64,000 nt of DNA, taken from contig JACCLO010000004.1 in NCBI GenBank assembly GCA_029448655.1, positions 4,836,001 through 4,900,000 on the forward strand, in the 5' to 3' direction. The notes beneath the pieces were generated by a model, which did no database searches, was not told the DNA's origin, and saw only the letters and a program-made list of their open reading frames with translations. The position numbers and the translations under genes were made by a program. This document shows, piece by piece, positions 1 through 13,469 of this stretch. Origin of the DNA: Wolfiporia cocos (Eukaryota > Basidiomycota > Agaricomycetes > Polyporales > Phaeolaceae). Positions within the stretch are counted from its first letter, which is position 1, and each line of letters starts with the position of its first letter.

Positions 1-897
1 ACGGCGAGTACAGTCGGAAGGTACGTGCGGGGGCCGACCGCCCGTCCGTTTGTGGCCAGCATCAAAGCGATCGTGTGGTCGATAGACTGTATCTGGAGCT
101 GGGGCATCTGAGGATAGCACGCGCAGCCGAGAAATGCCTTATCTATAGACTAGACCTTCTAGGACGACATTAACAAGTATGTGTGCGAAATACCGCAATG
201 TGGAGGATCCGAAGAGAGGTCTAGCAGGTGTTGCTCGAGTTGCATGCACACGATGTCTTACGCTCATGCGATAGCTGTAATGAAAGAGTTCTGTAGAGTG
301 GTATATGGTGAGCGAGTAATCCATCGAGAACACTGCCGTCCTACTCACCACGTCATGACTATTGTCTTGATTTGTGTCGTATTCGTTACAAAAAGCCGGA
401 GACAATTCCGAAGACTCGCAATTGCGAGCGAGGGCCTACCTGTGACAAGGTTGGGGGTGGTCTGAAGTGTGCTCTCATCTCAGAACACTCTTTGGGTTAA
501 TGAGATGACAACGGTGCGGTGGTGGATGTATGCGCAAGAGTTGCTCGCGCTCGCACTAACTGCGCAGTGGCGCCTAACAATGCCTCCCTACCCTGATTGA
601 CGCCCATCCCGACATGGCAACTGCAACTCTTACGGGCAGCTACAAAATCAATCTGCAGGAGGCAGCATCAATATTGCATGAGGAGCATCAGGTGCATTGT
701 TGGTCTTGAACTGGCCTCAAGCTTTTGCCACAAAGCATTCTGTGGGAACCGAACCGAAGTAAATGATGAGCCGAGTCGCTCCCATCCCGGGCGCTTTTCC
801 CACGTGAAGCCGCCTTGCTCGCGCGTTGGCGACTGTACCGCGTCTACGACCGCCGCTCTCCCTTCGCCCCTACGTGTCTTACTTTTGTACTTCAGCC
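1..897. other. Upstream region, no gene seen
   Basis: I see no coding potential on either strand: the short open frames here have no recognisable motif and no splice-compatible neighbours. The last 100 bases act as promoter and leader of the septin gene that follows and contain a CACGTG E-box. Confidence 0.5.
801..806. promoter_or_regulatory. CACGTG E-box upstream of the septin gene
   Basis: A perfect palindromic CACGTG lies about 92 bases upstream of the septin start codon. Class-B bHLH proteins bind this hexamer, and the bHLH factor encoded at 13883-15370 has the residues expected for it. The link between the two is inference; a hexamer can occur by chance. Confidence 0.3.
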
Positions 898-2157
898 ATG
901 GCCGCCGCCGCCGTCGAGGAAATCCGTGCCAACTCTTATGTCGGTTTCGACACCATCACGCAGCAGATTGAGCACAAGCTCTTGAAGCGCGGTTTCCAGT
1001 TCAATGTCATCGTCGTCGGTGCGTGCTGCGCTTCGCTGAACGCGTGCTGGTGCTAAGTAGGCGTGCGGACTATAGGTCAGACGGGTTTGGGCAAGTCAAC
1101 GCTCATCAACACCATCTTTGCCTCGCACCTGATCGACTCGAAGGGCCGCAAGGAGGCGGATGAGCCCGTGAGACAGACGACCGAGATTCACCCCGTGTCT
1201 CATGGTATGAGTCGGCTAGTACATTCCTCTGAAAGCTCACGAACTGTCTCGCAGTCATTACCGAGAACGGCGTCAGGCTGCGCTTGAACATCGTCGACAC
1301 CCCCGGCTATGGCGACCAGATCAACAACGAGAACTGGTGCGTCCGGCGTACCCTGCGCCCGAGCTACCAGTAGCTAAACAACCATACCCGCAGCTGGGAC
1401 CCGATTGTGAAGTACATCAAGGACCAGCACAGCGCGTACCTGCGCAAGGAGCTGACCGCTCAGCGCGACCGTCACATCATGGACACGCGCATCCACTGCT
1501 GCCTGTTCTTCATCAACCCCACGGGGCACTCACTCCGCCCGATTGACATCATTGTGATGAAGAAGCTCTCGGAGGTCGTCAACGTTGTGCCCGTCATCGC
1601 TAAGTCGGACAGTCTCACGTTCGAGGAGCGCGAGACGTTCAAGCAAAAGATCCGCGCGGAGCTCACGTACCACAACATCCGCCTGTACCCCTTCGACACG
1701 GAAGAGAACGACGAGGAGGAGGTGCAGCTCAACGAGAGCATCAGGGTGTGTTGCTCATATATGGCGACAACGCTTCGGATTTAACCTCGGAATGCAGAGC
1801 ATGATCCCCTTCGCAGTCGTTGGCTCTGAGCGAAACGTGATCATTGACGGCAAGTCGGTGCGCGGCCGCAAGAACCGATGGGGCGTGGTAAACGTCGAAG
1901 ACGAGACGCACTGCGAGTTTGTCTACCTGCGCAACTTCCTTACGAGGTGCGTGCTCCCCCATCGTCGCTGCTAGCGGTTCTATCAGTGCAACCCGCGGCA
2001 TTGCTACCACATATCATCCTGCTAACACAAATCGCATAGAACGCACTTGCAGGACCTCATCGAGACGACCGCTCAGATCCACTATGAGGCCTTCCGCTCG
2101 AAGCAGCTGCTCGCGCTTAAGGAGCAGACTAACCCACGTGCTGCGCCCTCCGCGTAG
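898..2157 (+). CDS. cdc10: Septin, Cdc10 type
   Basis: GTP-binding septin that assembles into hetero-oligomeric filaments at the septum and cell cortex. Six exons fit: 898-1018, 1076-1204, 1255-1336, 1394-1745, 1798-1946, 2040-2157, all phase-consistent, giving 316 residues. The protein opens with the Cdc10 signature YVGFDTITQQIEHKLLKRGF, then the P-loop GQTGLGKST, the switch II motif DTPGYGD, KYIKDQHSAYLRKEL, the AKSD guanine-specificity motif, and the septin unique element ending at RGRKNRWGVVNVED. The tail ends shortly after LQDLIETT without the long C-terminal coiled coil found in Cdc3/Cdc11/Cdc12, as expected of Cdc10. Start chosen at the first ATG that precedes the conserved N-terminus (MAAAAVEE). 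The CWDP junction is split by intron 3. Identification is firm; exon ends are read by eye. Confidence 0.95.
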
Positions 2158-3263
2158 AGCCCTTCTGCTGGCGATGGCACGTGTGATACTCGATACCCCA
2201 CCTGCGCCGTGCTGTCGAACGCTCGTTCTGCTTCGTGTTTGGTTCCTTCGGACGGTGCCTGCTTCTGCTTTCTGCCACTTCCATATGTCCTCGTTTATGG
2301 CTACACGTCTGTTGTTGTTAATGGTTGGCGATTGCGCAGCTACGCTCCTTTCTTCCGCGAGTAGTAATAATACCATACTAGTTCTCCATCGCGTTGCCTG
2401 AAGAGGGTTTGTCTATGGGGTAGGCTGAGCGCGTCTTGACCATGCGAAGTTACTCCGTATAGCCGATTCGCGGCTCACAAATTGGGCAGATGTTATCGAG
2501 CGATAAGTGAGTCTCCAGGCGTACATCGAGCGCAGTTCTGACTATGAAAATGTATCTCTGCAAGTGAACTGATAGGCCACTAAATTTACATCTCGTGTGG
2601 CTTGTGGCGGCAGCGTGAGCCTCACCGTGCCCCGTGCCTCGGTCCCGAATCGCACAAGCATATCCACGCCCGTCTTCTCAGGCGTCACCTCTGCGCTCCG
2701 TGCGTTCCAAAGTCGTTTCATATGGTGTTCGCGTAGCCACATGGGATGCACGAGGACGACTAGGCTTCATGCGAATGCCCTTCCGATCACTTAATCGTTG
2801 AGAATTTGACTGGTGAGAGCGGTCCTTATTGTGGCATACATCCATGAGAGTCAACGCGTTATCTGTCCTTCTATCTTCAATGACGAGGTCGCTCGAGCGT
2901 AGAGCATGTCGAAGCCAATTACATCTCGTAACTCACGCTTGCTACAGACATGCTGATCAGGTACAACCGCCGCGGTGGCATGTAATAGGTGTCTTCTGAA
3001 CATCCTCCGCTTCTAACAGGTCAGTATCATGAGCATTGAGTCTGTGGCTTCTTTGACTTTGACTAGTATGGATATGAAGCCGTTGACCACTGGCGGTCAG
3101 ACCGGGCTCAATTTGGCGAGCACGCGGATGGCACCTGTTCCTCCATCTATAGCCGGAGTGGCAGGAGACATCGAGTCGAATGATGATACACGAGCGTTGC
3201 ATGTAAAAGCGTGATAGGATATGCGAATACTAACGTGGTGCAAGCGACATCTTACCGCCGGCA
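2158..3263. other. Intergenic, no gene seen
   Basis: This stretch holds the 3' region of the septin gene and the promoter of the following membrane-protein gene. Only short, motif-free open frames are present. Confidence 0.5.
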
Positions 3264-5156
3264 ATGGCACAGATTGTGCGTTTTCATTCATACAATGCCA
3301 CACGACGGCCTGACGGTTCAGCGCATTTCAGGCCCTCTCACTCATTGCGGCACAGGCCCAGCATGCATCCGGGGTGCACCCCGCGTTGCTCCCGCCAGGC
3401 GTCCTAGACTTGTACAGGACGCCCCCGTCTTTGCTCGACACGCTGACCTACCAGGATGTCCTGCTACTCGGTGCCGGCGGCGACTGAGTATGCTACAGTC
3501 ACCACGACGAGCGCATGGACGTCCTTCAGTAATAGCATCACGAGTTGGGCTGCGTCAGAGACTACTGTGCAGTCATGCTATGTGTTTTCTCAGCTGGTCT
3601 GGCCAGTAACAAGCTGCACGAGCGTCGTGAGTACCGTTGGAGGTGAGCTGTAGCCCATCATCGATGAGTTCTCGCCCGTTGACTGGGCATGGGAGGCGGA
3701 ACGAGTACGATACAGGTTCCAGAAGAGGTTACCATGACGTTTGTTCAAGTCACGCCAACCGCCACGCACTACAGCATCTTATGCTCTGGCACTGAGTCTC
3801 AGGCAGCGTCTACCACACCGTCCCCGACCTCTTCTCCTGCTTCGGTGTCCCCCTCCCCGGCACAGTCAACCAGTGCCCCTTCCGCTTCATCCAGCAGTGC
3901 TACTGAGACCTCATCCGAGTCTCATGAGATTTCATCGTCACGCGCGACACCGTCGTTCAGCAGCACAACCTACACAACAGTGGTTGACGAATCCACTGTC
4001 ACGACTCTTCCCGACGGGACAGTCGTTTCCACTCAGTTCATCATAACTGAGACTGTCACCTCGCACATTGCGATAACCTCTGGCATCGGGAATGCTGGGA
4101 ACCAGACCGGCGGCGTCCACGATGATAATTTGCAGGACAAACTGACTGGACCCATTATCGGTGCGATCGTGGGCGGCATCATAGCGTTGGTGCTGCTCGC
4201 CTTCATAATCGCGTGTCTGCTGTAAGTTTGTGTTCCTGTATCTGTATTTCCACATACACACTGAACCTATCCCGCGATGCAGGAGTAAGAAGCGGAAGCG
4301 CGAACAAGCTGCCTCAGGTGACGCTCAGATTTACAGCGAGCTCATGCGCAAGGGAGAAAATCGCGAAGAAGGCTTCATTGCAAGTGTGGACGCCCGACCT
4401 CGTCCCTTCCCCAGCCACATTCCACAAACTCCTGGTAGGCCCTCAACGTCGATAAATCTGGTGAGAGCACCGACACAGCCCGCCCCACACTCCAAATATG
4501 CTCCCCCCACAACTCAGCACGCTACGCCACCTCAGCCAGCTATACAGTATACATCTGGGACGGTAAACCCGCGGCCTTCGGCACCCTTCCTTCCACCTAT
4601 TCTCCGTACTCCATCCCCGCTTCTGCCAAGAGACTCGGGATCCGCAGCGACCTCCAGCTCGCACTCCTCCCAGTCGCGCCGCGTGCCCTCCCCTCTCTCC
4701 CGATCCGTCAGCCCCAGCGCGACGTCTCACAGCTCCACCACGCACAGCTACACCACCACGCTGCAGGTGGTGAACCGCACGACGGAGGCCGGCGGCACGC
4801 CTCCTCTGCCCAGCAAAGCGGCGTATGCCGACCACTACGCCCGGCGTCATCACACGACGGACGGGTATCTGCATGTGCCCGCGCAGCCGCAGTGGGTGTC
4901 GCCGGAGACGTACGCGGTCGCGGGGCCGTCCACTGTGCGCATGCCCGAGCCGTACATGCAGCCTGTGCGCGCGGTCAGCGTCTCGTCGTCCGCGACGGTG
5001 AGGCAGGGCCCGTCGAGTGCGGAGACGTCCGCCGAGGGACCGTCGGCGGGGGGATCATCGTCGATCCCTCCTATGTGGATGAGCAAGGCGAGGGAGGCGG
5101 CGGCGGAAAGATCGCAGAGTGGGGAGCAAGTGCCTCCCCCGGCATACGCGGCGTAG
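3264..5156 (+). CDS. Single-pass membrane protein with Ser/Thr-rich ectodomain
   Basis: Predicted type I membrane protein, function unknown. Proposed exons: 3264-3275, 3332-3411, 3455-3626, 3716-4221, 4283-5156, in phase throughout, about 547 residues. The first residues MAQIALSLIAAQAQ form a short, weak signal peptide; the N-terminal two exons are the least certain part (the second intron would be 43 nt with donor GTACAG). A cysteine-containing domain is followed by a Ser/Thr/Pro-rich stalk (likely O-glycosylated), a transmembrane helix at about residues 234-257 (IIGAIVGGIIALVLLAF), a basic stop-transfer SKKRKR, and a roughly 290-residue low-complexity cytoplasmic tail rich in Ser/Pro that ends PPPAYAA. 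The layout resembles fungal wall-stress-sensor or Skg6/Axl2-like proteins, but I recognise no specific family. Last two exons are secure, including the intron at 4222-4282. Confidence 0.75.
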
Positions 5157-8100
5157 GAACGTATTGGACGCTATGTGAGCCGTTCAAGGGGCGCACTGCC
5201 ATGCATGCCATTCATGCGGAAGGAGATCCTCGTCTGTATAGGATGGATCGGAATTCAAGGACCAGAATATCATAAGTTATAAGTTATGCTTACGGATAAA
5301 TCTACAAGGGCGATATGTGGCATGATGGCTCGGTAGCAGCAGGAAACCCGTTCCTTCTGTTGGTATCTGTAACACTCTCATCCCGCTATACTTGATCGCG
5401 GTCGTCGAGCACCGACAGCGGCGGGCCGCTCCATCGACGTAGAATATGTAATTGACGACATTCAATCCAAAAAATATTGAGGAGAAATAATCTACCGTAC
5501 TTTGATCAACCACACTAGCGCAAGATCCACGCTAATTACTGAGCTCCTCTAACGCCTGCCGATGTGTTATAACCAAGTAGTACGATTTGGCGACACGATC
5601 CCCATTGGGCAAGCGTCGGTGGTTCGATCGGACATCGGCAACGGTGCTGACGGTATATATCCTCACTGTCGACGAAGCTAGCAATACTTCACGGGGTGTG
5701 CCTCAATTTCGCTAACGGAATTGCAAATTGTCCCATGGCGAAAGCAACCTGGAGAGCGCGCGACATAGTGGGCAGGCGAAGGTTACGGCATACGATCACA
5801 ACGTATATGCTGGGCTGTCGCCTACGTATTCCCTATGGAGACGCACACCTCGATCGACAGGAGTGCGACGTACGGTTGTCAGTGGTCTTTTAGGGGCCAT
5901 ACAGAACTGACTAGATCGATCTCGCTCTGACCGCTAGGTGACGTGGATATTATTGGATTGCCGTTCGCGTGTTCTCGAACGCAGACGCGGCCCTCCACGT
6001 GTCGCGCACCAATCGTCGGTCAGAAAGATGTACGTACTAAATGGGAACCAGGGATAGCGGGTGTAGTCTGCACTACGCTCCGATTCGTCCCGCTAGTTTT
6101 TCGCTGTGCGAAAGGCCGCAAAGTGGCGAGCGGCGATCTTCCATAGAACTGCGCTAGCTCGACGACGAAGTGCGCATTCTACCGGGAGCCTCTGAATCCG
6201 TACAGCACAGGACGCATCAGCAGAACAGGTTTGGCTCTTCCATAGCAATAGCTATCCAAGCACGAATGGTTTTCAAAAAGGATAGCCGACCAGCATTCAG
6301 CCTGAAACTTGTTGAGCAGTATCGGGCATCTCACGGCTATTTTGGACGTCCGAGCGTACTGGTCAGACGACTCTGGCCCGATCGTCATCGGGGCACTACA
6401 GAGATTGTTCGAAGAGGAGCCGCATCACTGCGAATGATGCCAGATCCACGGCCAGAACGCGAAGCCAATCAGCCGCGATAACGACCGTGATATCCTTGCG
6501 GCGCACCGGCCTCTGCGCAACGTTTAGCCTGCGCACTCGACGCACAGGGGACTAAGTAGACATCCCGAACGTGCACGGCACCGCGGAAGCTGCAGGATCG
6601 ACGATCGCGGAGTGCGCACCGTTGGCGGGTTCGCGCAGGCGGCAAGGAGCGGTCCAGGGTCCTGGCGTTCCTGGCGTGGCGCGCTGGGAGCCGAGGCGGG
6701 CCAGCCGACAGCGGCCCCGGGCATGCCCATTGCCCAGCCCGATGACGAGGGTCTTTTCCTGTGAGGCTAGCGGGTCGGATTTGAATCTGGGCCGACATCA
6801 CTCGCGAGATGGCGAGAAGCCCTTCCCCTTCCTCGCACGGGCGCAGCACGCTGGGAGCGAAGATGCGCGAATGTTCCGCGCGACAGCGCAGCATCCATCT
6901 GGACATGTGTGCAATCACCCCGGGCGGTAGTGAGATGTCGCAGGGCGAGACGTAGCGGCCTAAGTCCCTCACGTAATGTGAACTGTCAAACAGGACCTGT
7001 CTCGACGCAGAATCAATCAATCAATGAGGCGAGCGTTGATATCCCCTCCTCGGGCTACAGCATCCGGCCGGAAGACCACGGCGAGGCGGGAGAAACCCCC
7101 AGCTGATCGAGCCATTGCTAAGCGTCGCCAGGCTCCTCGCTTAGGCAGAGGACGAAGCGTGGCTGTAGATCAGGGGCGTCCTCGCCGGGGCTGCAGCAGA
7201 TAGAAGATCACACGATTCATTTCTCCGCCGAGAATAGCTGATCTCCCGTGAGCTGGGAGTCGAAGGCCCATCATCAGTCGACTGGCTTGCCGGCTTTGGT
7301 CGCCTGCGACGCGCATCGAAGAACAGGCTGCGCACGGCCGCAATCGCCCTGCAGCCACGCAGCACGTACAATGCGGCAGGAGCATTCCTGGAAGTAGGAG
7401 CCGATTTGGCTTTCGGTGGGCTCCGCCAGCGGCAGAGGTGCGTCCGAATGGGATCGTCCGTGGACGGTCGCAACGCGGACGTACAGCGCAACACCCGCAT
7501 AGGGTAATGCGGAGCCACTCGAGCCCGGCAAGCGAGAGCTGCTCAGTTGCTTAGCTGACGGCCCGGCAATCACTCGGAAATATCACCTTATTCGTTGCGC
7601 TCTCTCGCGGGGCGACCGGGGAACAGCCGGCCTGGGAGTGGCTGCGATGCGACGACGCAGTGTGGCGGATGGGCTGATGGGCTGATGCGATCAGAGGGCA
7701 GTTGAGATCCGAGGGCGATGCAGTCGTCCTGGCCCACAGAGTGCCGGACATCCGTCCGTTACGGGGGACTTACGAGACTGCGACTCGACAAGCACAATGG
7801 CACTGGCAGGACATGACGGAACCGCCGTCAGCGCACGGACCGCGTATAACTGTTTCGTTACGACATGTTGCACGAAGCGACCAAGCTCCTCCCGAGCCGG
7901 ACCTGGATGTGGGCTGACCTGGATATGGGCGGCTTTGGGCGGGCGCCACCGGCCGGGACGGGCGCAGTGGCTGATGAGAATGGTTAGTCAGTCGGAGCGG
8001 GATGGGTGCAGAGCCCATTGCCGACGCACCGAGGCACATGACCTCGGACTCTATGCTTAGATTATACGCGTCAGAAGTGCCTGGGCTGTGGCTTGTTAAT

Positions 8101-8201
8101 GCTGTGTATGAAAATCAAGTGCGGCGGACACCACGCCCCATCAAAAATCTTCTGGTCGGCCCAATGGGGAGTCCCGAGAACATCACAGAGACCGCAAAGT
8201 T

Positions 8202-8250
8202 GGGCAGGCAGAAAATGGGGCAGGCAGAAAATGGAGCAAGCGGAAAATTG
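8202..8250. repeat. Three-copy minisatellite, 16-17 bp unit
   Basis: Units of the form GGGCAGGCAGAAAATGG lie head to tail at 8202-8218 and 8219-8234, followed by a diverged third copy ending near 8250. No gene context. Confidence 0.75.
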
Positions 8251-10697
8251 AGTGGCTGAACGAGCCAGTCCGGTCACGAGATGAGCAAATTGATCAGAAC
8301 GAGGTTTCACTGCAGAAGCGATGCACACTTTTCAGAGTTCCTGTGGCACAGGGAGGCCCGCGCAGGACGACACGGGCGGCGGAGCAAAAGGGGGCCCTCG
8401 CAGCAGCCGGCGAGAGAACACTCGACGCGCTGCGGGCCAAGAGCCTGAGCGTGCCCGAACGAGCGAACGGGGGTGCCCGCGCAAGCGGCAGGCGGACAGC
8501 TGACGCGCCCGCAAGCGAGGACGCGTCCAGTGACCACGACTTGGGCCTGCCACGGAGCGCAGGGCGGCGCAGATCAGCGTGGGCGGACACATGACGCGCA
8601 CAGGCGACCATGAGACGTACGCGGGGTTCAGCAGACAACAGACGAGTGCGGTCAGACGGTCTGTCCGCTGTGCCCGATGGCCCGCGGCGATACGATCGGT
8701 TTGGCGCGGGCGTGCGAGGACACGCACCTGGCCACCACCCTGGGATCTCGCGAGCCTAACCAGAGCGGTTTGCATTGTGTCTTGAAGGACGTCAGGGTCT
8801 GCAGAGCGGAAGGGTTCAGAGCCAGGCCCCAGTGTGCGCGTCGCCGCCAGGAATAGCGGCACCGAGCGTTGTCTGCAATAGCCTCCAGAGCTTCCCAGTA
8901 TTGCTACTTGAGTTTGTTCGCCCGCTAGAACGACGCACAACGTTTCTGTGATAGCGTTACGCCACAACAGGGCGCCAGGCAAGGATCGAAAGCGGAAGGC
9001 GCTGCCAAAACTGTTACGGACGCGGAGGCATCAGCGAGACGTGCCCCAAGGGGGTGGCGGGCGCAGGCGCGGCGCGCGTCATCGTGCGCTGAGCAGAACT
9101 GCTGAGCGTACCAACCCGTTTGGGGGTCCGGATCGGAGGGGAGGCTGAACCGCCGCAGCAGGCACGGATCAGCGACGTCAGGGCGTGCAATCAGGCGGGC
9201 GCAGGCGAAGTGGTGGATCTGGCTGAATCCGGCTGTTCGTTTCCATGAAAGATGACGTTCATCAGTATATGGAAGCCAGACGCCTAAGAAGATCGATGGG
9301 CATTGAGACGTAGCGCGGTTCTGTGCGGGGATGGTGGGACAGTCCCACCATCCTGCCTGGGCACGGTTGCAGACGTTGTATACTCTTTTGGCGCTGCGTT
9401 GACATCGAAAGCTTGACGGTGATACATTCATCAACGATCGCCGCCTGAGCGTGGCCTCTTCCGTGAATGTGGGGCACTGTGCCCAGGGGAGTAGCTCCTG
9501 ATCAGCAATTTGCCACTTTGCGAGCTGGGGACGTTACAGGTCGCCGCGCAGACGGTGCGCGCTCGACGGATTGACGCCCCTGTCAGGGTGCTTCTCCACT
9601 ATAGATGCCGCATCGCTTGTCCCGGGTGCAATGGAGAGCACAAACGCTGTGCCCACCATGTATATGTCGGCCATCGTTTCGTAACTCTGGAAGGCGCCCC
9701 AAATCTCCTTTGCTAGCGAGCAACGGATCGTTCTGGTTGGTTCCAGCGCGCGCCTTCTCGAACTGCGATGCCACCCCAGGGAGCGAGGCGATCGTCGTCC
9801 AAGTGGGGCGCGCGCATTAATGCATCCGTCCGTGGATCTGGCGCGACGTACAGGACCCGGTGATCAATGCAGACGGAATGTAAGGAAACACCACGTACAT
9901 ACTCTTTCAGAGCCCGAGAGGACTCTGCGCCTGGCCCGTGCGACACTGAACATCGAATGCCCGCCGGCACCTCCCGCAGACCAGCTGGTGCGACGATCGC
10001 GCACCAGCGCGCCACGACGCGCGCCGGCAGCCTGGGACTGCGGGGCGCCACACCGATCCTAGACGCAGGTGCAGCCCATCCGACTTGGCACTGAGCAGGG
10101 AGGAACACATGAGCCCCGCGTTCTCCGGCGTGTCCGAGCGCCACGGCGGGCGCACCCCGATTTACGCGCCCCTGCGCGGCGGGCTAGCACTGGGCCTGGC
10201 ATAACGGGCATCCCGCCTGACACGGGCACGCGGCGCGTACGCCATCACTTACGCTGTCACCGTCAGGCCTGGCACGGATCCGGCCAGATCTCCGCCAGAC
10301 CGCACCCGCGACTATCGAGGGAGGTGGAATCGGCGCTGGCGCGTGCGGGGATCTGCGCTCGGTGGGGGTGGATACTGGTGCTGGTACTGATCTTGGAAAC
10401 TGGGCGTGCTGCCATGGCGACGGCGCCGGCGCACAGCAGACAACAGGCCCGGGCGCGATGCGCGGCCCCGCACCTTCTGGTTCTGGTTCTGATTCTGGCT
10501 CTGCGGTGCGCCGGGCGGCTGCTCGGCGGGCGCCACGGGTGATTAGTTGGTTCTCGTCCTCGTTCTCACCCACCTACGTCCCTCAAGCTTCACATCTTCG
10601 GCTTCATCTTCTGATAAGGCAGCATCGTCACGGGAGCCGCGTCCGCGCTCGTTCGCTCGGCCAGGGCTGCAGGGGCGCGAACTCGAACGCTGCCGGG

Positions 10698-10725
10698 GAA
10701 GACGAAGACGAAGACGAAGACGAAG
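10698..10725. repeat. GAAGAC hexanucleotide run
   Basis: Between four and five perfect GAAGAC units in a GC-rich, apparently non-coding setting. Simple slippage repeat. Confidence 0.75.
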
Positions 10726-13469
10726 CGTGCGTGGCGACTGCAGGCGTCGAGGCGATAGATAGAATGGCGGAGCGGCCGCGCGGATATGCAGGAGGGGGGG
10801 CTGCGGCCTCGAGGCGTGGAGCGCCACGGGTACGAGGGCATCGCGATCGCAGGTTCGCTCGGACGCCCCGGGCGGCGCACGCTCCGGGTGACGATAGACG
10901 AGTGAATAGGTTGGGGTTGGAATTGGGGGGCGAGCGTGCTGGGCGAGCCGGCGCGAGTCTGAGCCGGCACGCGCCTGTGTGCGCCGATATGTGCGCTATT
11001 GCGGAGTGGATGTGATTTCTGTTGTGCGTGTGTGGCTTCTTTAGATGTGCCTGCTTCATTTCGCGCACGCTCGGCTGCCGGCAGCGCGTGCTGCTGCGCA
11101 GTGGGTTGTGCAAATGGGCCGTTGCGACGCTGTTGTCCTCGGCGGAGATGCATTGGATGCATCGAGCGGGGTTGTCCTTCGGTTATAGTGTAATGCAGGT
11201 CCGGCAGGTGGGCGACCAAACGCTGCAGCTGTTCGTAACAAAGAAATCAATTTGATTGAATGGTAGACGGAAGACGGAGAAACTATGTCAGCCTGACGCA
11301 GCTTGGCAGGCGAGATTAATGACTTGCCTCCGAGCTCGTTCAGGGTAGATTGACTCAATTAATCTTACGAAGGCCTGCAAACACAATAAGTCAAAGTCTG
11401 ATGTGGACTCGGCAACTAAGACCCTTCGCGGACCGAGGCAGCTGGGCGAAAGTGAATGCGATGACGCCTGGCAGAGAGATGACCGACTGACTGAGGTCCG
11501 CCTCGTTCGAACACGATAACGACGCGGCGGCCGGCGCAGCTGCGAGCCGCGGCCCCGTCGAATAATACAGAAATGAACGACGGAACGAACGAACAAACGT
11601 CGTTGATGTAGATCACCCGCAAAACAACAACGCAGCACCTCACGGTGTATGCATAACGGCCCCTTCTCCCCGTTATGAAGCCATCACCAGATCGACGGCC
11701 CACTGTCCATGCCCGCCGGCCGATCCCACCCCGCCCAGCCCACGCACCGGCACTTTCGCGCGCAAGCCCCGGCGCCACCAGTGGCATGACACCCGCTTTG
11801 AATAGCACCAGCGCAAATTGCTCCGCTGCACAAACTCGCCGGCGTCGCGTACGTAACGGACCCTGCAGCAGCGGCTCACCAATCAATCCGCACCACCAGC
11901 CGCGAAGTTTGCGCAAAGCCTGCAGTGCCCGTCCACAGTCAGCCGGTGGTGGCTGTGCGGGCGCCTACGCACCGCCCCGCCACACCGCACAGTGGACCTG
12001 CCTGCCTGGGACTGCGCGCGTAGAGTGGAGATCTGGCGGCAGATCGGCGCGCTGCAGTGTGGCGGTGGGCTCGAGATCCGGGTGTGGCCGTCGATCGGTG
12101 TGGGGGCGTGGCCGGTGATGCAGGGAAGCCGAAGGGGTGGTGCAGGGCAGGGTGCGATCGGCTGGGCGCACTGCTGTGCGAGGGCGGACGGCGGACGGCG
12201 GGGGTCTGGATGGTGGTGGCGGTGTGCGTGCGAGGCGCGCCGGCGTCGATGGCGGGTCGCGCGGTGTGGAGGCCGGAGCGCGGGTGATGGCGGCGCGATG
12301 GGCCGCCGCGGCGACCGCTACTGCTGTGCGATCCGGCGTGCGTGCTTGGCTGCGGTCTTCCTGATCTCAACTGGGGCTGCGAGCGCGGTCGGGCCCTGCG
12401 CGCGGATCGAGTCAGGTCGTGGGCCCTTCGCGAGAGGGATCGTCGCGCGAAGTGGCGGGCGGACTGCTAGGACCTGACAGAGGAATAAACAGCCGAGTTT
12501 AGCAGAGTCACTTCCCCGCGCACGCCGTCGCGACTCGCCGTAAGTCACGCAGATATCAACCGCGCGCGATCAGCCCGGCTGGCGGAAATCCACTGCAATC
12601 GCGCGCGGGCGTTCGGGACGCGGCAGTGGCTGGGCGGGCAGTGGGCGTCGGTGGGCGTCGGCGTGCGCCGTGCGGCCGCGCGCATGTCGCCATCCGAGCA
12701 GGAGACGATGGTGACATCGCTGCAAAGTCTGGCGAGATGCCGGTGCGCTGATCGCGCGCCCCGAGAGAGGAAATTCGGCAAGGGAGAAACGGCGCGTTTC
12801 GCGAGCGCGATCAGCATCGGCGCGAGAAGGGAACAGAGCCGGTGTTGCAGAGAGCGGGCGCGGGCGCAGGGTGCGGTATTTGGAGCCGGGGGCCGCTTGA
12901 GGCGTCGGCGATACGGACGCTATGGGCACGGGGGGAGTGTGTCAGCGGCCGTCGCTGCGCACCGCCGCACAGCGATCAGCTAGGGGCATCGCACCGGCGG
13001 CTGCGCGTACGCGGCGGGATGCGTCTGCCCGCGGGTAGTAGGACACTGTGCCAAGAAGGACTAGCACGCTTGCTCGGCGTTGTGCGGGGACTAGGGATGC
13101 GAGAGATCACACGCAGCAGCGCTGGCAACGAAGCTGGGCGACATAATGAATAGAACGCACAAGATCGAGAAGCCAGGGCCAGGGCGATCGTGTGTATGCG
13201 TAGCGTCGGGCAGTCACGCGAGCCTGCAGCGTCCGGCGCGGCCGTGGGTGGAGGCCGGGCGGCAGAGAATGCAGGTCCCGGAGGGGCGTCCGGGCTGTCG
13301 ACGGGGGCTGTCGATAGAAGACGAGCGGGAATGATGTGTCCATACGCGGCAAGTGAGGAAGCCGGGAGATGCCGAGGCGATATATCTGGTTGGGATAGAA
13401 GATGGGCGGAGAGAAAGGAGTGGTACAAGCCCCCGTTCCCATCCCCGTCGTATATGGTTCCCGCCTGAG

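Larger units (their letters stand above)
5157..13469. other. GC-rich gene desert
   Basis: More than 8 kb without a gene I can support. The open frames are the overlapping, low-complexity kind that GC-rich DNA produces on all six frames, with no conserved motif and no splice-consistent partner. It contains scattered short repeats (a minisatellite at 8202-8250, a GAAGAC run at 10698-10725). It could be strongly decayed transposon sequence; I could not find reverse transcriptase, integrase or transposase motifs. Confidence 0.5.

Noticed and set aside
10362..11015. 217-codon plus-strand frame with an acidic EDEDEDE run
   Set aside because: The run comes from a GAAGAC simple repeat; several other frames are equally open here, and no domain is visible.
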